In this document: piece by piece, positions 32,554 to 41,883 of the stretch
Layout of the letters: each line of letters starts with the position of its first letter
How positions within the stretch are numbered: position 1 is the first letter of the stretch
Assembly: GCA_011525915.1 (NCBI GenBank)
Contig: WYBM01000100.1
Location: forward strand, 1 to 64,000
Direction of reading: 5' to 3'
Origin: Ardenticatenaceae bacterium
GTDB lineage: Bacteria > Chloroflexota > Anaerolineae > Promineifilales > Promineifilaceae
Length of the DNA stretch: 64,000 nt
Program-made: the position numbers and the translations under genes
Notes under the pieces: model-generated
Told to the model about the DNA's origin: nothing
Databases searched by the model: none
Seen by the model: only the letters and a program-made list of their open reading frames with translations

Positions 32554-33966
32554 TTACGGAAACAAGGCCTCTACCCATTGTAATCCGTTCACGGCCACAC
32601 CGTTCACACGCACATCCCAATGCAGGTGCGGACCAGTAGATAAACCGGTAGAACCGCCGGCACCTATGGGCTGCCCGGCCGTAACCGGGTCATCAACAGC
32701 GACAAACATCTCTGAAAGATGGAAATACGCGGTCATGACCCCCAGGCCATGATCCAGGATGACGGTGTTACCGCGCAGTTCTAACACATCGGCAAAAACA
32801 ACCACGCCGTTGGCCGGGGCCAGAATGGGCGTACCCACACCGCCGGCAAAGTCTACACCGGTGTGGTAATTTTCTACCGGGCCGCCATTGTAGGAACGGC
32901 CGTCGCCATAACCGGCCGTCACCACCGTGGTGGTCACCGGATATTGAAACAGGCCAGTCCACGCCTGGTTATCACTTGACTGGTTATAAATGGTGGCTAA
33001 AAAATTATCTTCCCGTGCGCGGATTTGCGGGTCTAACAAAGCGCTTAATTCTTCAGCCACAGTAATTGGCTGCACGCCAAAACCAGAGGAAATGATGGGG
33101 ACATCTTGTTGGAACGGCCGCCAGGGCTGGCTGCCAGACCCGGCCAGCTGCAGTGTATACCGGCCCGGTGTGGTAAAGGCGTCAATACCGACCAGCGCCA
33201 CATAGCCGTCTTCATAAGGAAAGAAGCGCAGCGGCTGTCCTGCCAGGCTGCCGCTGGGGGTGCCATTGAGCAAATTGCGCACAAAGATGGAGACGGTGCT
33301 GCCTTGCTGTAAGGGCAACGCCCGTAACCGCACGTCCACCCATTCCCCTGGCAAATCATGGTAAGCAGTGTCGCCGGGAATACGCAGCCGCTGGCCAGGG
33401 AACAGGTAGTAAGGGTAGCTGAGGTCATTGGCGGCACCGATTTCTGCCGGGGTACGGCCGTGACGCGCGGCAATCATCACCAATGATTCACCCGGGGCCA
33501 CCAGATGGGGTGTTCCTGTTACCGCCTGGGGTAAGGCGGTGCCTGTGCGGCTGACCACCGTCAGCGCCTGCCCCATGTAGGGTTGGTAGGCTACATTAGG
33601 GATGCCATTGGTGGCCAGCACTTCTGCCGGCGTGGTGTTAAACAAGGCCGCCACTTGCGCCACCGTGTCCCCCGCTTGCACAGTGTATACAGTAGCTACC
33701 GCTTCCCCCTCGCCGCCGGGAATGATCAACTGTTGGCCGACAGCCAGCACGTCTGCATTGGTCAGATTATTGATGGCCAACAGTTCAGCTATGGTTGTAC
33801 CATAATCTGTGGCGATGGTGGTGAGGTTTTCGCCTTCCTGTACGGTATGAACCAGGGGGATCAGGTTGTTATCAGGTGGCGGTGGTGTGGGGGTTTCTGT
33901 TTGTGCCCAAACGGTCAGTGGCAGCAGCCACACCATCAGGCTTATGAGCATGACTGGTCGTCGCAT
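32554..33966 (-). CDS. Secreted LysM - M23 peptidase
   Basis: 470 aa with signal peptide (VMLISLMVWLLPLTVWAQ). Three LysM repeats are at about residues 38-83 (HTVQEGENLTTIATDYGTT), 92-137 (YTVQAGDTVAQVAALFNTT) and 152-200 (HLVAPGESLVMIAARHGRT). The M23 domain is at about 340-465, with NYHTGVDFAGGVGTP holding the first zinc His and Asp, and GPHLHWDVRVNG the HxH motif. All zinc ligands are present, so it is probably an active peptidoglycan endopeptidase outside the cell. Not linked to its neighbours. Confidence 0.95.
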   Translation of the reverse strand: MRRPVMLISLMVWLLPLTVWAQTETPTPPPPDNNLIPLVHTVQEGENLTTIATDYGTTIAELLAINNLTNADVLAVGQQLIIPGGEGEAVATVYTVQAGDTVAQVAALFNTTPAEVLATNGIPNVAYQPYMGQALTVVSRTGTALPQAVTGTPHLVAPGESLVMIAARHGRTPAEIGAANDLSYPYYLFPGQRLRIPGDTAYHDLPGEWVDVRLRALPLQQGSTVSIFVRNLLNGTPSGSLAGQPLRFFPYEDGYVALVGIDAFTTPGRYTLQLAGSGSQPWRPFQQDVPIISSGFGVQPITVAEELSALLDPQIRAREDNFLATIYNQSSDNQAWTGLFQYPVTTTVVTAGYGDGRSYNGGPVENYHTGVDFAGGVGTPILAPANGVVVFADVLELRGNTVILDHGLGVMTAYFHLSEMFVAVDDPVTAGQPIGAGGSTGLSTGPHLHWDVRVNGVAVNGLQWVEALFP

Positions 33967-33985
33967 AAGGTATCATCCGGGCAAA

Positions 33986-34357
33986 TCAAGTTATGTTACG
34001 AAAGATAATATGGTCGCCAACGTGCACTTTTTTCAGGATGGCCGGGTGCCCTTCAATCACATAACGTGCGGGGGCGGGGGGCACGTAGGAAGGTCGCCAT
34101 GGTTTGGCTAATACGGTCCCTACCACTTGCCCGGCATCGTTCACCCAGACAACACCCAGGGCAAAAAAGACAAAGAGCATATGAATAGAGGTGTTTACCT
34201 TGCCGTCCGATTCATACACCAATACCAGACCATCATCGATGCCCACGTGCCGCCGGAAAGTAAAACCACGCAGTTTGCTGCCAAACCCGGCACACCATTT
34301 GGCCCGGGCGATCAGCGTTTGCCCACTTTCTTTGTGAAGGATCTCTCGCAGTTTCAT
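33986..34357 (-). CDS. DUF192 family protein
   Basis: 123 aa. ARAKWCAGFGSKLRGFTFRR, then GLVLVYESDGKVNTSIHMLFV and VVWVNDAGQVVGTVLAKPWRP, then PARYVIEGHPAILKKVHVGDHI follow the DUF192 pattern step by step. Family members often have a signal peptide; none is visible here. Function unknown. Confidence 0.85.
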   Translation of the reverse strand: MKLREILHKESGQTLIARAKWCAGFGSKLRGFTFRRHVGIDDGLVLVYESDGKVNTSIHMLFVFFALGVVWVNDAGQVVGTVLAKPWRPSYVPPAPARYVIEGHPAILKKVHVGDHIIFRNIT

Positions 34358-34418
34358 GGCGGGGAAGTATAGTGGTGGGGTGATGAGGTGGCAAGGTCAT
34401 GGCTTAACCATCCCGCTT

Positions 34419-34973
34419 TCACCGGTTCATTCGGCGTGCGCGCAGTGCTTCATAAACAGCCTGCACCTGAGGAAAGTGAAAAACATGAGACGTTTCCCAG
34501 AATTCGGCCAGGTGCATGTTACCAAACTGCTCTTCATAAACAAGTGCTTGCAGGTACATGTCTAACTTGTCGGCGTCTTCTACCAGGCGAGCCACGGCCG
34601 TTTCCCCGGCATGTAATTCTTCCCAAAGTGTCATGAACGCATTGGCAAAGGGGGTATTGGCCAGAATGTGGGCCATGGCCCCACGTTCAACGTCTGTTTT
34701 GATGCCGGGCGGCAGGTAGCGCCAGGCAGGGGTGGGAATGTCGGTGGTCACTGCTTCAGGCAGGTCATGTAACGCGGCCATCGCTAACAGCCGACCCACG
34801 TCTACCGGTGGCTCTACAAATTGGGCCAATACCAGGGCAGTGAAGATAACGCCATAACTGTGGGCCGCCACATTTTCAGCCTGGGGCACACCGCGTTGTG
34901 TCCAACCGGTGCGTGCCGTGCGTTTGAGTTGGTTGGCGTAAAGAAGGGTTTGGGTTACGGTGGTGATATTCAT
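34419..34973 (-). CDS. HD-domain 5'-deoxynucleotidase-like phosphohydrolase (YfbR/HDDC2 type)
   Basis: 184 aa from ATG 34973. The metal ligands of the HD fold are visible: VAAHSYGVIFTALVL (His), then MAALHDLPEAVTTDIPTPAW (HD) and LVEDADKLDMYLQALVYEEQ (Asp). The layout and length match YfbR/HDDC2, which dephosphorylate deoxynucleoside monophosphates. The frame extends ten codons upstream, but MNITTVTQTLLYANQLKRTA is the natural start. Confidence 0.9.
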   Translation of the reverse strand: MNITTVTQTLLYANQLKRTARTGWTQRGVPQAENVAAHSYGVIFTALVLAQFVEPPVDVGRLLAMAALHDLPEAVTTDIPTPAWRYLPPGIKTDVERGAMAHILANTPFANAFMTLWEELHAGETAVARLVEDADKLDMYLQALVYEEQFGNMHLAEFWETSHVFHFPQVQAVYEALRARRMNR

Positions 34974-35113
34974 CAGTTTTGTCCTTGGGTGCGTTGCACC
35001 CACCTATTATCACAGTAAAATAGCAGCTGACAACCTGCCAAAACACGTCCTTGTGACAGCCTGAGAATGAATTTCAGGGCAAAAGCGCACGTTGAGCCTG
35101 GCTGAGTAAACGT

Positions 35114-36598
35114 ATGAGCAAAAAGAAAGGAAAACGGCCGTCGCCACAAAACAAACCTGCCGCCAATAGCCGCCTGTGGCTGTTGACGACGGCCTTTGCG
35201 GTTGCCCTGGCAGCTGTGGTCATGCTCTCTACCGAGTATGAATCTTATGCCTCTTTGTATGACGCTGCTTATACCGGCAGTGAAGCCTGTGGTGAATGCC
35301 ACAAAATCATTTATGCACACTGGCAGGAATCACCCCATGCCAAGATGACCCGCCGTCCTGACGAAACGAGTGTTGTCGGTAACTTTAACGATGGCACGTA
35401 CTACCTGCCGGCCAATGCCCAACTCAACGATCTGGATAAACTGCCGGCCGCCAAAATGTACCGTCGTGGGGATGATTATTTCATGGCGCTGCGTCATCCG
35501 GAAAGCGACGAGTACGTTCCCTTTAAAATTGCTTATGTTATTGGCTACCAATACCGGCAAACATACCTGACACAAGAAGCGGGTGGTGTGTTGCGGCGGC
35601 TGCCGCTGCAATTTTCAGTAGAAATGGACGAGTTTTTCCCTTACTGGAATTTGCAAGAAGGCAGCCAGCCTTCCGTAGCTGATTTATGGGCCCAGATGAC
35701 CAGTCTTAACTCTGCCTGGAACCTGTTTTGCGCCCGCTGCCACACCACCCACCTGCAAGTGTTCAACAAAGACGCCAACCATACGATTGCCGACACGGCC
35801 TGGACAGATGCCGGGATCGCCTGTGAGGCGTGTCATGGGCCGGGAAGCCAGCACGACAATTACTTTTCTGGGAATTATGTTAACCGCGTTGTCGCCTTTG
35901 TTAACAGCAAAGTGCGTGGGCAGCCGGTTGCTTACATTGCCAACGGACCCAAACTGACCAAGGGAGAGGACTTAAGCGTCTGCGGCCGTTGTCACGGGCC
36001 AGACATAAACATGGCCACGACCGAGGTTTACCGCATATACGAACCAGGGTACAGTCGGGCAGGGCGTATTAACGATTTGTCACCCTACTTTAAGCAGCAG
36101 CCGCTGGAACCAGGCCGTCAGGCGCCCACGGTGGAAGTATGGGCTGATGGTGACCCCAAAGGCATTGCCATGATCTTCCGTTCCTTTGTAGAGTCGGTCT
36201 GTTATGAGGCGGCTGAAGTTCGCTGTTATGATTGCCATGACCCGCACAATAATAAAGCCCCGGTAGAGCCAGGTCTGTTATCGTCCTCGGCCGTGAGCAA
36301 TGCGTACTGTCTGCATTGTCACAGCGAACTGGCTGACCAGATTGCGGCCCATTCACACCATGAAGCAGGTACAGAAGGCTCATTTTGTTATGATTGCCAC
36401 ATGCCGCGCGAAATTTTGAGCATCGTTTCTGGCGTGCAGCGCTTCGCCCGCACCCATACCATGAGTTCCTTGCCTGATCCGGAAAATTCAGTGCTTTTGG
36501 GGGTAGAGAATGCGCCCAATGCCTGTAACAGCTGTCATACCAATGAAACGGCCGACTGGGCACAAGCGTGGCTGGACGAATGGTACGGGTCACCCTAA
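35114..36598 (+). CDS. Octaheme c-type cytochrome, membrane-anchored
   Basis: 494 aa with an N-terminal TM anchor (LWLLTTAFAVALAAVVMLS). Eight CxxCH heme sites are seen: CGECH (about residue 56), CARCH, CEACH, CGRCH, CYDCH, CLHCH, CYDCH and CNSCH. The order and spacing (CARCHTTHLQ, CEACHGPGSQH, CYDCHDPHNN, CYDCHMPRE) resemble the tetraheme-repeat cytochromes seen in many environmental genomes (cytochrome c554 / DmsE-like arrays). It lies outside the membrane and carries electrons; no reductase catalytic lysine-heme motif (CxxCK) is present. Partners are not adjacent. Confidence 0.93.
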   Translation: MSKKKGKRPSPQNKPAANSRLWLLTTAFAVALAAVVMLSTEYESYASLYDAAYTGSEACGECHKIIYAHWQESPHAKMTRRPDETSVVGNFNDGTYYLPANAQLNDLDKLPAAKMYRRGDDYFMALRHPESDEYVPFKIAYVIGYQYRQTYLTQEAGGVLRRLPLQFSVEMDEFFPYWNLQEGSQPSVADLWAQMTSLNSAWNLFCARCHTTHLQVFNKDANHTIADTAWTDAGIACEACHGPGSQHDNYFSGNYVNRVVAFVNSKVRGQPVAYIANGPKLTKGEDLSVCGRCHGPDINMATTEVYRIYEPGYSRAGRINDLSPYFKQQPLEPGRQAPTVEVWADGDPKGIAMIFRSFVESVCYEAAEVRCYDCHDPHNNKAPVEPGLLSSSAVSNAYCLHCHSELADQIAAHSHHEAGTEGSFCYDCHMPREILSIVSGVQRFARTHTMSSLPDPENSVLLGVENAPNACNSCHTNETADWAQAWLDEWYGSP

Positions 36599-36693
36599 TA
36601 TCAGTTTTCAGTAATCAGTGACCAGTTTTCAGGGCTGGCCTATCTCTGGAAATAGTCTACTGAAAACTGATGACTGGCTTCTGATTACTGGTA
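36599..36693. repeat. CAGT-heptad intergenic repeat block
   Basis: CAGTTTTCAGTAATCAGTGA and an inverted partner (TACTGAAAACTGATGACTGG) flank a core GGCTGGCCTATCTCTG-GAAATAGTCTA that is nearly identical to the core at about 54,722-54,748. Confidence 0.85.
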
Positions 36694-36729
36694 CTAGATG
36701 AGCGTCACCTGCCGCATGAGGAGAACACT

Positions 36730-38406
36730 GTGATAAGACGACTAATACTGTTAGGCGGACTGCTGGGCATGTTGGCTGCCTGTGGTGGGGCCCAAGAGCC
36801 GCTGCCCACGGCCGTGCCCGCAGCTGTGCTGCCGCAAAATAATGGCGCTCAAGGCGGCGCTCAAGGCGGCGCTCAAGGCGAGGTCCTGACCCAGCCGGAA
36901 ATTGCCCAAGTAGCCCCCGGCGATAAACCATTGCTGCCCCCGCTGGAGGGCAATGCCGGGGGTGCCAGCTTAAACGGCGGTAGTGCACCCGTGACAGAAT
37001 CTGGTGATACGGCCGTAGGGGTGGTGGTGGCTGATCCCTTTGTGAACACAACCTTTACCCTTGATGCCGAACTGCCTGCTGCACCGGCCGAGGCGCCGGT
37101 GTTACGCCAGATTCAAAGAGACCAGATTGACCCGGCTTACGCCCGCGAACTGGCCAGCCGCTTTGGTTTTAGCGGTGATCTGTACCAGGAAACATTCCCC
37201 ACCACCGCCGGGTTGGAGGCCGGCGCGGTGACCTTTGCCCCACCCATCATTTACTATGCTTTTGACGGGTCACGCACCTTTAGTATAGATCCGTGGTCGG
37301 CCAATTACCACGATGGCAGTGTGGCCTATGACTACCAACACCAGACTGACTTTGCCACTGCCAGCCAGGTCGCCACCCACTTTCTACAGGATCGTGGTTT
37401 GTTAGACTTCCCTCACGCTTTGCAGCAAGGGTTTGGCAGTGATGTTTTTGTGGTGCGGCAGGTAAACGGCCGTCCACTTAACCAGCCTGAAATTGTAGTG
37501 GGCATCAGTGCCACGGGAGAAGTCAGCCATGTCAGCTACCAGGTGATGCCCAACCTGGAAACCCTGAACACATACCCCCTTATTTCCGCCGGCGATGCCT
37601 GGGCACGGTTGCAATCTGGCATCACCATCAATAACATTCCCTATACCCTTTTCTCCTCGACAAATGATGCTTTACCGGCACCGCCGCTGAGTGATGAAAT
37701 CCAATCATGGTCGCACACCTATGCGCCTGGTGCAGCCGTGCAGCTGTATGGCTGGCCTAATGCGTACCTGCCCGCCAGCGGCAGCGGTACGGCCCGGGTG
37801 CTGCTTTTCCCCTACCTGCTGCAAGGGGATGCGGAAGTCATCAACCAGATTGCCGAGACCGTAGGCCAGCAAATTACGGTTGAGGGGGTGATGGGGGACG
37901 ATGGTCAGACTGTCACGGTTACAAGCTGGGCGGTGGTCAATGACCTGGAACCGCTGGCTCTACAAGGGATCGTGGGGCGTGATGGCCAGCGTATGTTGCT
38001 GGTGGCCACGGATGGCCAGACGTACCATTTGCCGGATGCGCCGGCAGCCATACCTGACGGCATGGAGGTGTTTGTTTTTGCCTGGCAAACCAGGCAAACG
38101 GGCGATGATGTGCCAACATTGCAATGGGACCGGATCGATCAGGTAGTGGCATTAGAGGAAACGGCCGTGACTGAGCCCATTCCCGTTGGCTCAGAGGCTG
38201 TTAACGGTACAGCCATCACGATTGAGGGGGTAGAACTGGCCTACTTCGCCACCTACCTCTACCCAGAAGCGTTGGATGGGCAGCCGACGGCGGCCACCCC
38301 CACTGTCTTGTTGCAGCCGGCCTGGAAATTTACAGGTATGTTAAACAGCGGCCAAAAAGTGGAATTTTTTGTACAGGCTGTGTCCAGTGAATTTGTACAG
38401 CCGTAG
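36730..38406 (+). CDS. Unknown lipoprotein
   Basis: 558 aa, GTG start with GAGGAG upstream. LILLGGLLGMLAAC is a lipobox signal. A 12-bp repeat (GGCGCTCAAGGC, from about 36,842) encodes GAQ repeats just after the anchor. The mature part contains no motif I recognise; segments such as QIRDQIDPAYARELASRFGF and TYPLISAGDAWARLQSGI recall the YcdF/PepSY-like 'conserved secreted protein' style of Chloroflexi and actinobacteria, but the match is not firm. The stop is TAG. Expected at the outer face of the membrane. Confidence 0.8.
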   Translation: MIRRLILLGGLLGMLAACGGAQEPLPTAVPAAVLPQNNGAQGGAQGGAQGEVLTQPEIAQVAPGDKPLLPPLEGNAGGASLNGGSAPVTESGDTAVGVVVADPFVNTTFTLDAELPAAPAEAPVLRQIQRDQIDPAYARELASRFGFSGDLYQETFPTTAGLEAGAVTFAPPIIYYAFDGSRTFSIDPWSANYHDGSVAYDYQHQTDFATASQVATHFLQDRGLLDFPHALQQGFGSDVFVVRQVNGRPLNQPEIVVGISATGEVSHVSYQVMPNLETLNTYPLISAGDAWARLQSGITINNIPYTLFSSTNDALPAPPLSDEIQSWSHTYAPGAAVQLYGWPNAYLPASGSGTARVLLFPYLLQGDAEVINQIAETVGQQITVEGVMGDDGQTVTVTSWAVVNDLEPLALQGIVGRDGQRMLLVATDGQTYHLPDAPAAIPDGMEVFVFAWQTRQTGDDVPTLQWDRIDQVVALEETAVTEPIPVGSEAVNGTAITIEGVELAYFATYLYPEALDGQPTAATPTVLLQPAWKFTGMLNSGQKVEFFVQAVSSEFVQP

Positions 38407-38725
38407 AAAATGGCCGAGAGCAGCAACCAACTCCCCTTGACCTGGCAGGCCATCAACAAAGATAGGTTGTCAACCTGCCAGGGCGAGTAGGCACACCAGT
38501 CGGAACAGTGAACTGGTCAATGACTTCACCGAAATCTGGATTTCCGCAAAATCGTTACAATCCAAAACATACAGAACCTCAGTATTATAGGGTTGTAGCT
38601 TATACATAAACAAAACAAACAGCTTCATCTGGGGGCGTCTAAAAGGATTTTATGGGCATTTGCCCTAAATGCTGCCTTCTTTCTCCCAAAGAAATAAGAT
38701 ATTTCCGCGCTGCATACAAAGCCTG

Positions 38726-38731
38726 TATACT
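38726..38731 (+). promoter_or_regulatory. Likely -10 of the BTAD regulator gene
   Basis: TATACT, with only a weak -35 (TTTCCG at 38702-38707, 18 nt upstream). A poor -35 would suit an activator-dependent promoter. Confidence 0.45.
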
Positions 38732-38757
38732 CTTTGGATGTTATTTTACGAATTAAG

Positions 38758-38777
38758 CGTCGAGAAAACGTCGAGAA
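38758..38777. promoter_or_regulatory. Direct repeat CGTCGAGAA x2, 11-bp spacing
   Basis: Copies at 38758-38766 and 38769-38777 are phased by one helical turn, 18 nt before the start codon. SARP/BTAD regulators bind direct repeats spaced about 11 bp, so this may be an autoregulatory site. Confidence 0.5.
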
Positions 38778-38795
38778 CGCTATGGGGAGAGAAAC

Positions 38796-41700
38796 ATGAC
38801 CCAGGCAGTCACCAACCCAAGACTTAAGATAACATTATTGGGTACACCGATCGTCCAGTTAAATGGGGAAATTGTCACCGGATTCGTTTCAAACAAAGCT
38901 ACCGCATTGTTATATTACTTGGCCGCAACCGGGCAAACGCACTCACGAGAAATGCTGTCAAGCTTACTTTGGGGAGAGTACCCAGACGCTAAAGCGCGCA
39001 AAAATCTTCGTGATATTTTGTTTAATTTACGGCGTTTGATGGGCAGTTTTCTGGACATATCCCGCCAAACTGTTGGCCTTGTGCCTGATGGCAGTATAGA
39101 AGTTGACGTTCAACGGTTTGAAGCCACCGCAAAAACGCTCGAAGATGTGGTTCATCCCCATCTTTCACCAGCAGCCATGGTCGTTTTGCGTGAGGGTGTT
39201 GATCTTTACCAGGGCGATTTTCTAGAAGGGTTTTATATTTCCCAGGCCCCAGATTTTGATGCCTGGTTAACAAATGAACGATCACGCTTGCAGCAAATGG
39301 AAATCCAGGCTTTGCACCTCTTGGTTGAGTATCTGACACACCAGGGGAACACAACATTGGGAATCAATTATGCTACACAGTTACTGAATATGGAACCATG
39401 GCGGGAAGAAACACATCGTCATCTTATGCAGTTACTGGTATGGAGTGGCCAGCGGAGCGCCGCCCTGGCGCAATATGAAACCTGTCGCCGGACATTGGCC
39501 GAGAATTTGGGGGTGGACCCAGAGCCAGAAACCCGCCACCTGTATGAGTACATTATGCAGGGCAGTGCCATTCTAGCGCCCTCACTTATTGTCCAGGACA
39601 CGGTGCCGTCTTTTAAGCCCACACCCCATAACTTGCCGGCGCAGTTGACCCGGTTTGTGGGTCGTGAGGCTGATCTGGCCGAGATTGTCGATCGCTTGCA
39701 TGATCCTGATTACCGTCTGGTGGTCGTTGTAGGACCAGGTGGTGTGGGCAAAACCCGGCTGGTATTGCAGGCCGCGCGCCTATTGCTGTCACAGGTAGAA
39801 ACGGGAACCGCTTTTCGTGATGGCATCTATTTTGTGCGCCTGGCTTCCATTGAGCAGCACGAGGTAAACAGAAACCTGACACTCCCTGGAAATTATAATC
39901 CGGTGGCCGCGGCCATTGCTGATGCCTTGCACTTGACAGTGGCGGACCCGGAGGCGCCTGCATCGCGGATTGAAAATTACCTGCGTGAGAAAGAGATACT
40001 GCTGGTCATGGATAATTTTGAACACCTGGCAGGTGCCGGCGGTTATTTAACGATGTTGCTTGCAGGGGCACCGCGATTAAAGTTGTTAGTGACGTCACGC
40101 AGCCGATTAAATGTACGGGGTGAGCACGTTTATGTGCTGGACGGCCTGCCATTCCCCACAAAAACGGCCGATACCCTTTCCTGGCAGGGGTATGGTGCCG
40201 TGCGGTTATTTCTGCAAACGGCCCAGGCGATGAGTGCCAAGTTTCAGCTTTTGCCAGAGGAAGATACGGCCGTTGTCCGTATCTGTCAGTTGGTGAATGG
40301 CTTGCCTTTGGGCATTGAACTGGCCGCTTCCTGGGTGCGCGTCTTGTCTTGTAGCGAAATTGTAGGGGAGCTTGAACAGAACTTAATGTTCCTACAAACT
40401 TCGGCGAGCGATGTATCAGAACAGCACCGCAGTCTGTGGGCCGTGTTCACATACTCCTGGAACATGCTCACCGCAGAGCAGCAGCGCGCCTTGCGTCAAC
40501 TTTCGGTCTTTCGCGGCGGCTTTGTGCGGGAAGCCGCCGCGGTGGTCGCAGACGCGCCGCTGACCACCCTGGCCAAACTAATAGATCATTCCTTTGTGCG
40601 ACGGGTGGACAACGGGCAAAGAAAGCCACGTTTTGAATTATTGGAAGTATTGCGGCTTTATGCCGTTGAGCAATTACAGCAACACCCGACGGAAGACACG
40701 GCCGTCTATAACCGCCACTGTGACTATTTCATGACGTATTTGCAGCAGCAGCAGCCACGGCTGCAGGGCGCAGAACAACGCCAGGCATTAAATGACATTG
40801 GTCTGGAAATTGAGAATATCCGGGCGGCGTGGCGATGGTCAGTATGGCAGCAAGACTTGCCTGCCCTGGACAAGGGGTTAAAAGGTCTGTTTGATTATTA
40901 TGATATGCGCAGTCGTTTCCGAGAGGGTCGAGATGCGTTTGAACGGGCGGCTGTTGTGGTCCAGGCTGTACAACCACAAAGTCGTGAATCACGCCTGATA
41001 GGGGGACGGCTGTTGGCGCGGCAGGGCTGGTTTACCTTTCATATAGGAAGATACCCAGAAGCACGACAGCTATTACAACAAAGCATGGCCATGATACGGC
41101 CGTTAGACGCCCCTGCCGACCTGGTTTTTTGTCTTAATTACCAGGGCGCCGTTTGCTTCCACCTGGGAGAGTATGCCCAGGCACAGGCATTATGTCAGGA
41201 AGCACTGGCCCTAAGCCAGGCCATAGCCTACCAACCCGGGGCTGGCATTGCCCTGAATATTCTGTCCCAAATTGCCTACCAGGCCGGAGATTTTGCCATG
41301 GCGCAAATGTATGGGAATGAAAGCCTGGCCATTGTGACTCACTTGGGTAACCCATGGAGCCGGGCATTTTCATTGTCTAATCTGGCCCAGGTTGCTTTTG
41401 CGCGGCAGGCGTATGAGGAAGTGCGCCGGTTGAGCCAGACGATTTTGGAAATCCGGGAAGAAATGGGTGACGTGCGGGGCATGGCCATGTGTCTGGAACA
41501 GCTGGCGCATACGGCCGTGGCCCAGCAAAAACCCGACGACGCGCTGACGCTTTACCGGCGCAGCCTGGCGCTTTACCGGGACATTGGCAACCCTCGTGGC
41601 ATTATCTCCACGCTGGCGAGCATTGGCCGCCTGACACTACAAGAAGAAGCTTATGATCTGGCCCGCGTAAACTTTACAGATGCTTTGCGGCGTGCCGTAG

Positions 41701-41864
41701 AATTACAAAGCGTGCCTGATCTGCCACTGATGGTTTCCGGGTTAGCCGTAGCCCTGCGTGAATCAGGTGACGGGGCTACGGCCGTGGCTCTGGAAAAGTT
41801 GTTGGCTACAGAGCCTTTACCTTTGCCGGAACTGGCTGCCCTGCTAGAAATGCTGCCAAACTAA
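38796..41864 (+). CDS. BTAD - NB-ARC - TPR transcriptional regulator (SARP/AfsR-like)
   Basis: 1022 aa. Residues about 1-105 form a winged helix of the OmpR-like SARP type (ITLLGTPIVQLNGE, LLSSLLWGEYPDAKARKNLR). The bacterial transcriptional activator domain is at about 115-260 (YQGDFLEGFYISQAPDFDAW, WREETHRHLMQLLVWSGQRS). The NB-ARC ATPase is at about 285-560, with Walker A VVVVGPGGVGKTRLVLQAA and Walker B ILLVMDNFEHL, and GLPLGIELAASW. TPR-like repeats run to the end (ALNILSQIAYQAGDFAMAQM, SLSNLAQVAFARQAYEEVRR). A signal-sensing STAND-type activator; ligand unknown. Start ATG 38796 with GGGGAGAG upstream. Confidence 0.95.
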   Translation: MTQAVTNPRLKITLLGTPIVQLNGEIVTGFVSNKATALLYYLAATGQTHSREMLSSLLWGEYPDAKARKNLRDILFNLRRLMGSFLDISRQTVGLVPDGSIEVDVQRFEATAKTLEDVVHPHLSPAAMVVLREGVDLYQGDFLEGFYISQAPDFDAWLTNERSRLQQMEIQALHLLVEYLTHQGNTTLGINYATQLLNMEPWREETHRHLMQLLVWSGQRSAALAQYETCRRTLAENLGVDPEPETRHLYEYIMQGSAILAPSLIVQDTVPSFKPTPHNLPAQLTRFVGREADLAEIVDRLHDPDYRLVVVVGPGGVGKTRLVLQAARLLLSQVETGTAFRDGIYFVRLASIEQHEVNRNLTLPGNYNPVAAAIADALHLTVADPEAPASRIENYLREKEILLVMDNFEHLAGAGGYLTMLLAGAPRLKLLVTSRSRLNVRGEHVYVLDGLPFPTKTADTLSWQGYGAVRLFLQTAQAMSAKFQLLPEEDTAVVRICQLVNGLPLGIELAASWVRVLSCSEIVGELEQNLMFLQTSASDVSEQHRSLWAVFTYSWNMLTAEQQRALRQLSVFRGGFVREAAAVVADAPLTTLAKLIDHSFVRRVDNGQRKPRFELLEVLRLYAVEQLQQHPTEDTAVYNRHCDYFMTYLQQQQPRLQGAEQRQALNDIGLEIENIRAAWRWSVWQQDLPALDKGLKGLFDYYDMRSRFREGRDAFERAAVVVQAVQPQSRESRLIGGRLLARQGWFTFHIGRYPEARQLLQQSMAMIRPLDAPADLVFCLNYQGAVCFHLGEYAQAQALCQEALALSQAIAYQPGAGIALNILSQIAYQAGDFAMAQMYGNESLAIVTHLGNPWSRAFSLSNLAQVAFARQAYEEVRRLSQTILEIREEMGDVRGMAMCLEQLAHTAVAQQKPDDALTLYRRSLALYRDIGNPRGIISTLASIGRLTLQEEAYDLARVNFTDALRRAVELQSVPDLPLMVSGLAVALRESGDGATAVALEKLLATEPLPLPELAALLEMLPN

Positions 41865-41883
41865 AAGCTGCGCCCAGACCTGG

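Larger units (their letters stand above)
38407..38795. other. 389-nt A/T-rich intergenic region before the BTAD regulator
   Basis: Contains a 9-bp hairpin (CCTGGCAGG 38441-38449 with CCTGCCAGG 38474-38482), which lacks a T-run. Next come a long A/T-rich stretch without an ORF, a -10-like TATACT (38726-38731) and the direct repeat at 38,758. The leader is unusually long for this window. Confidence 0.6.
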
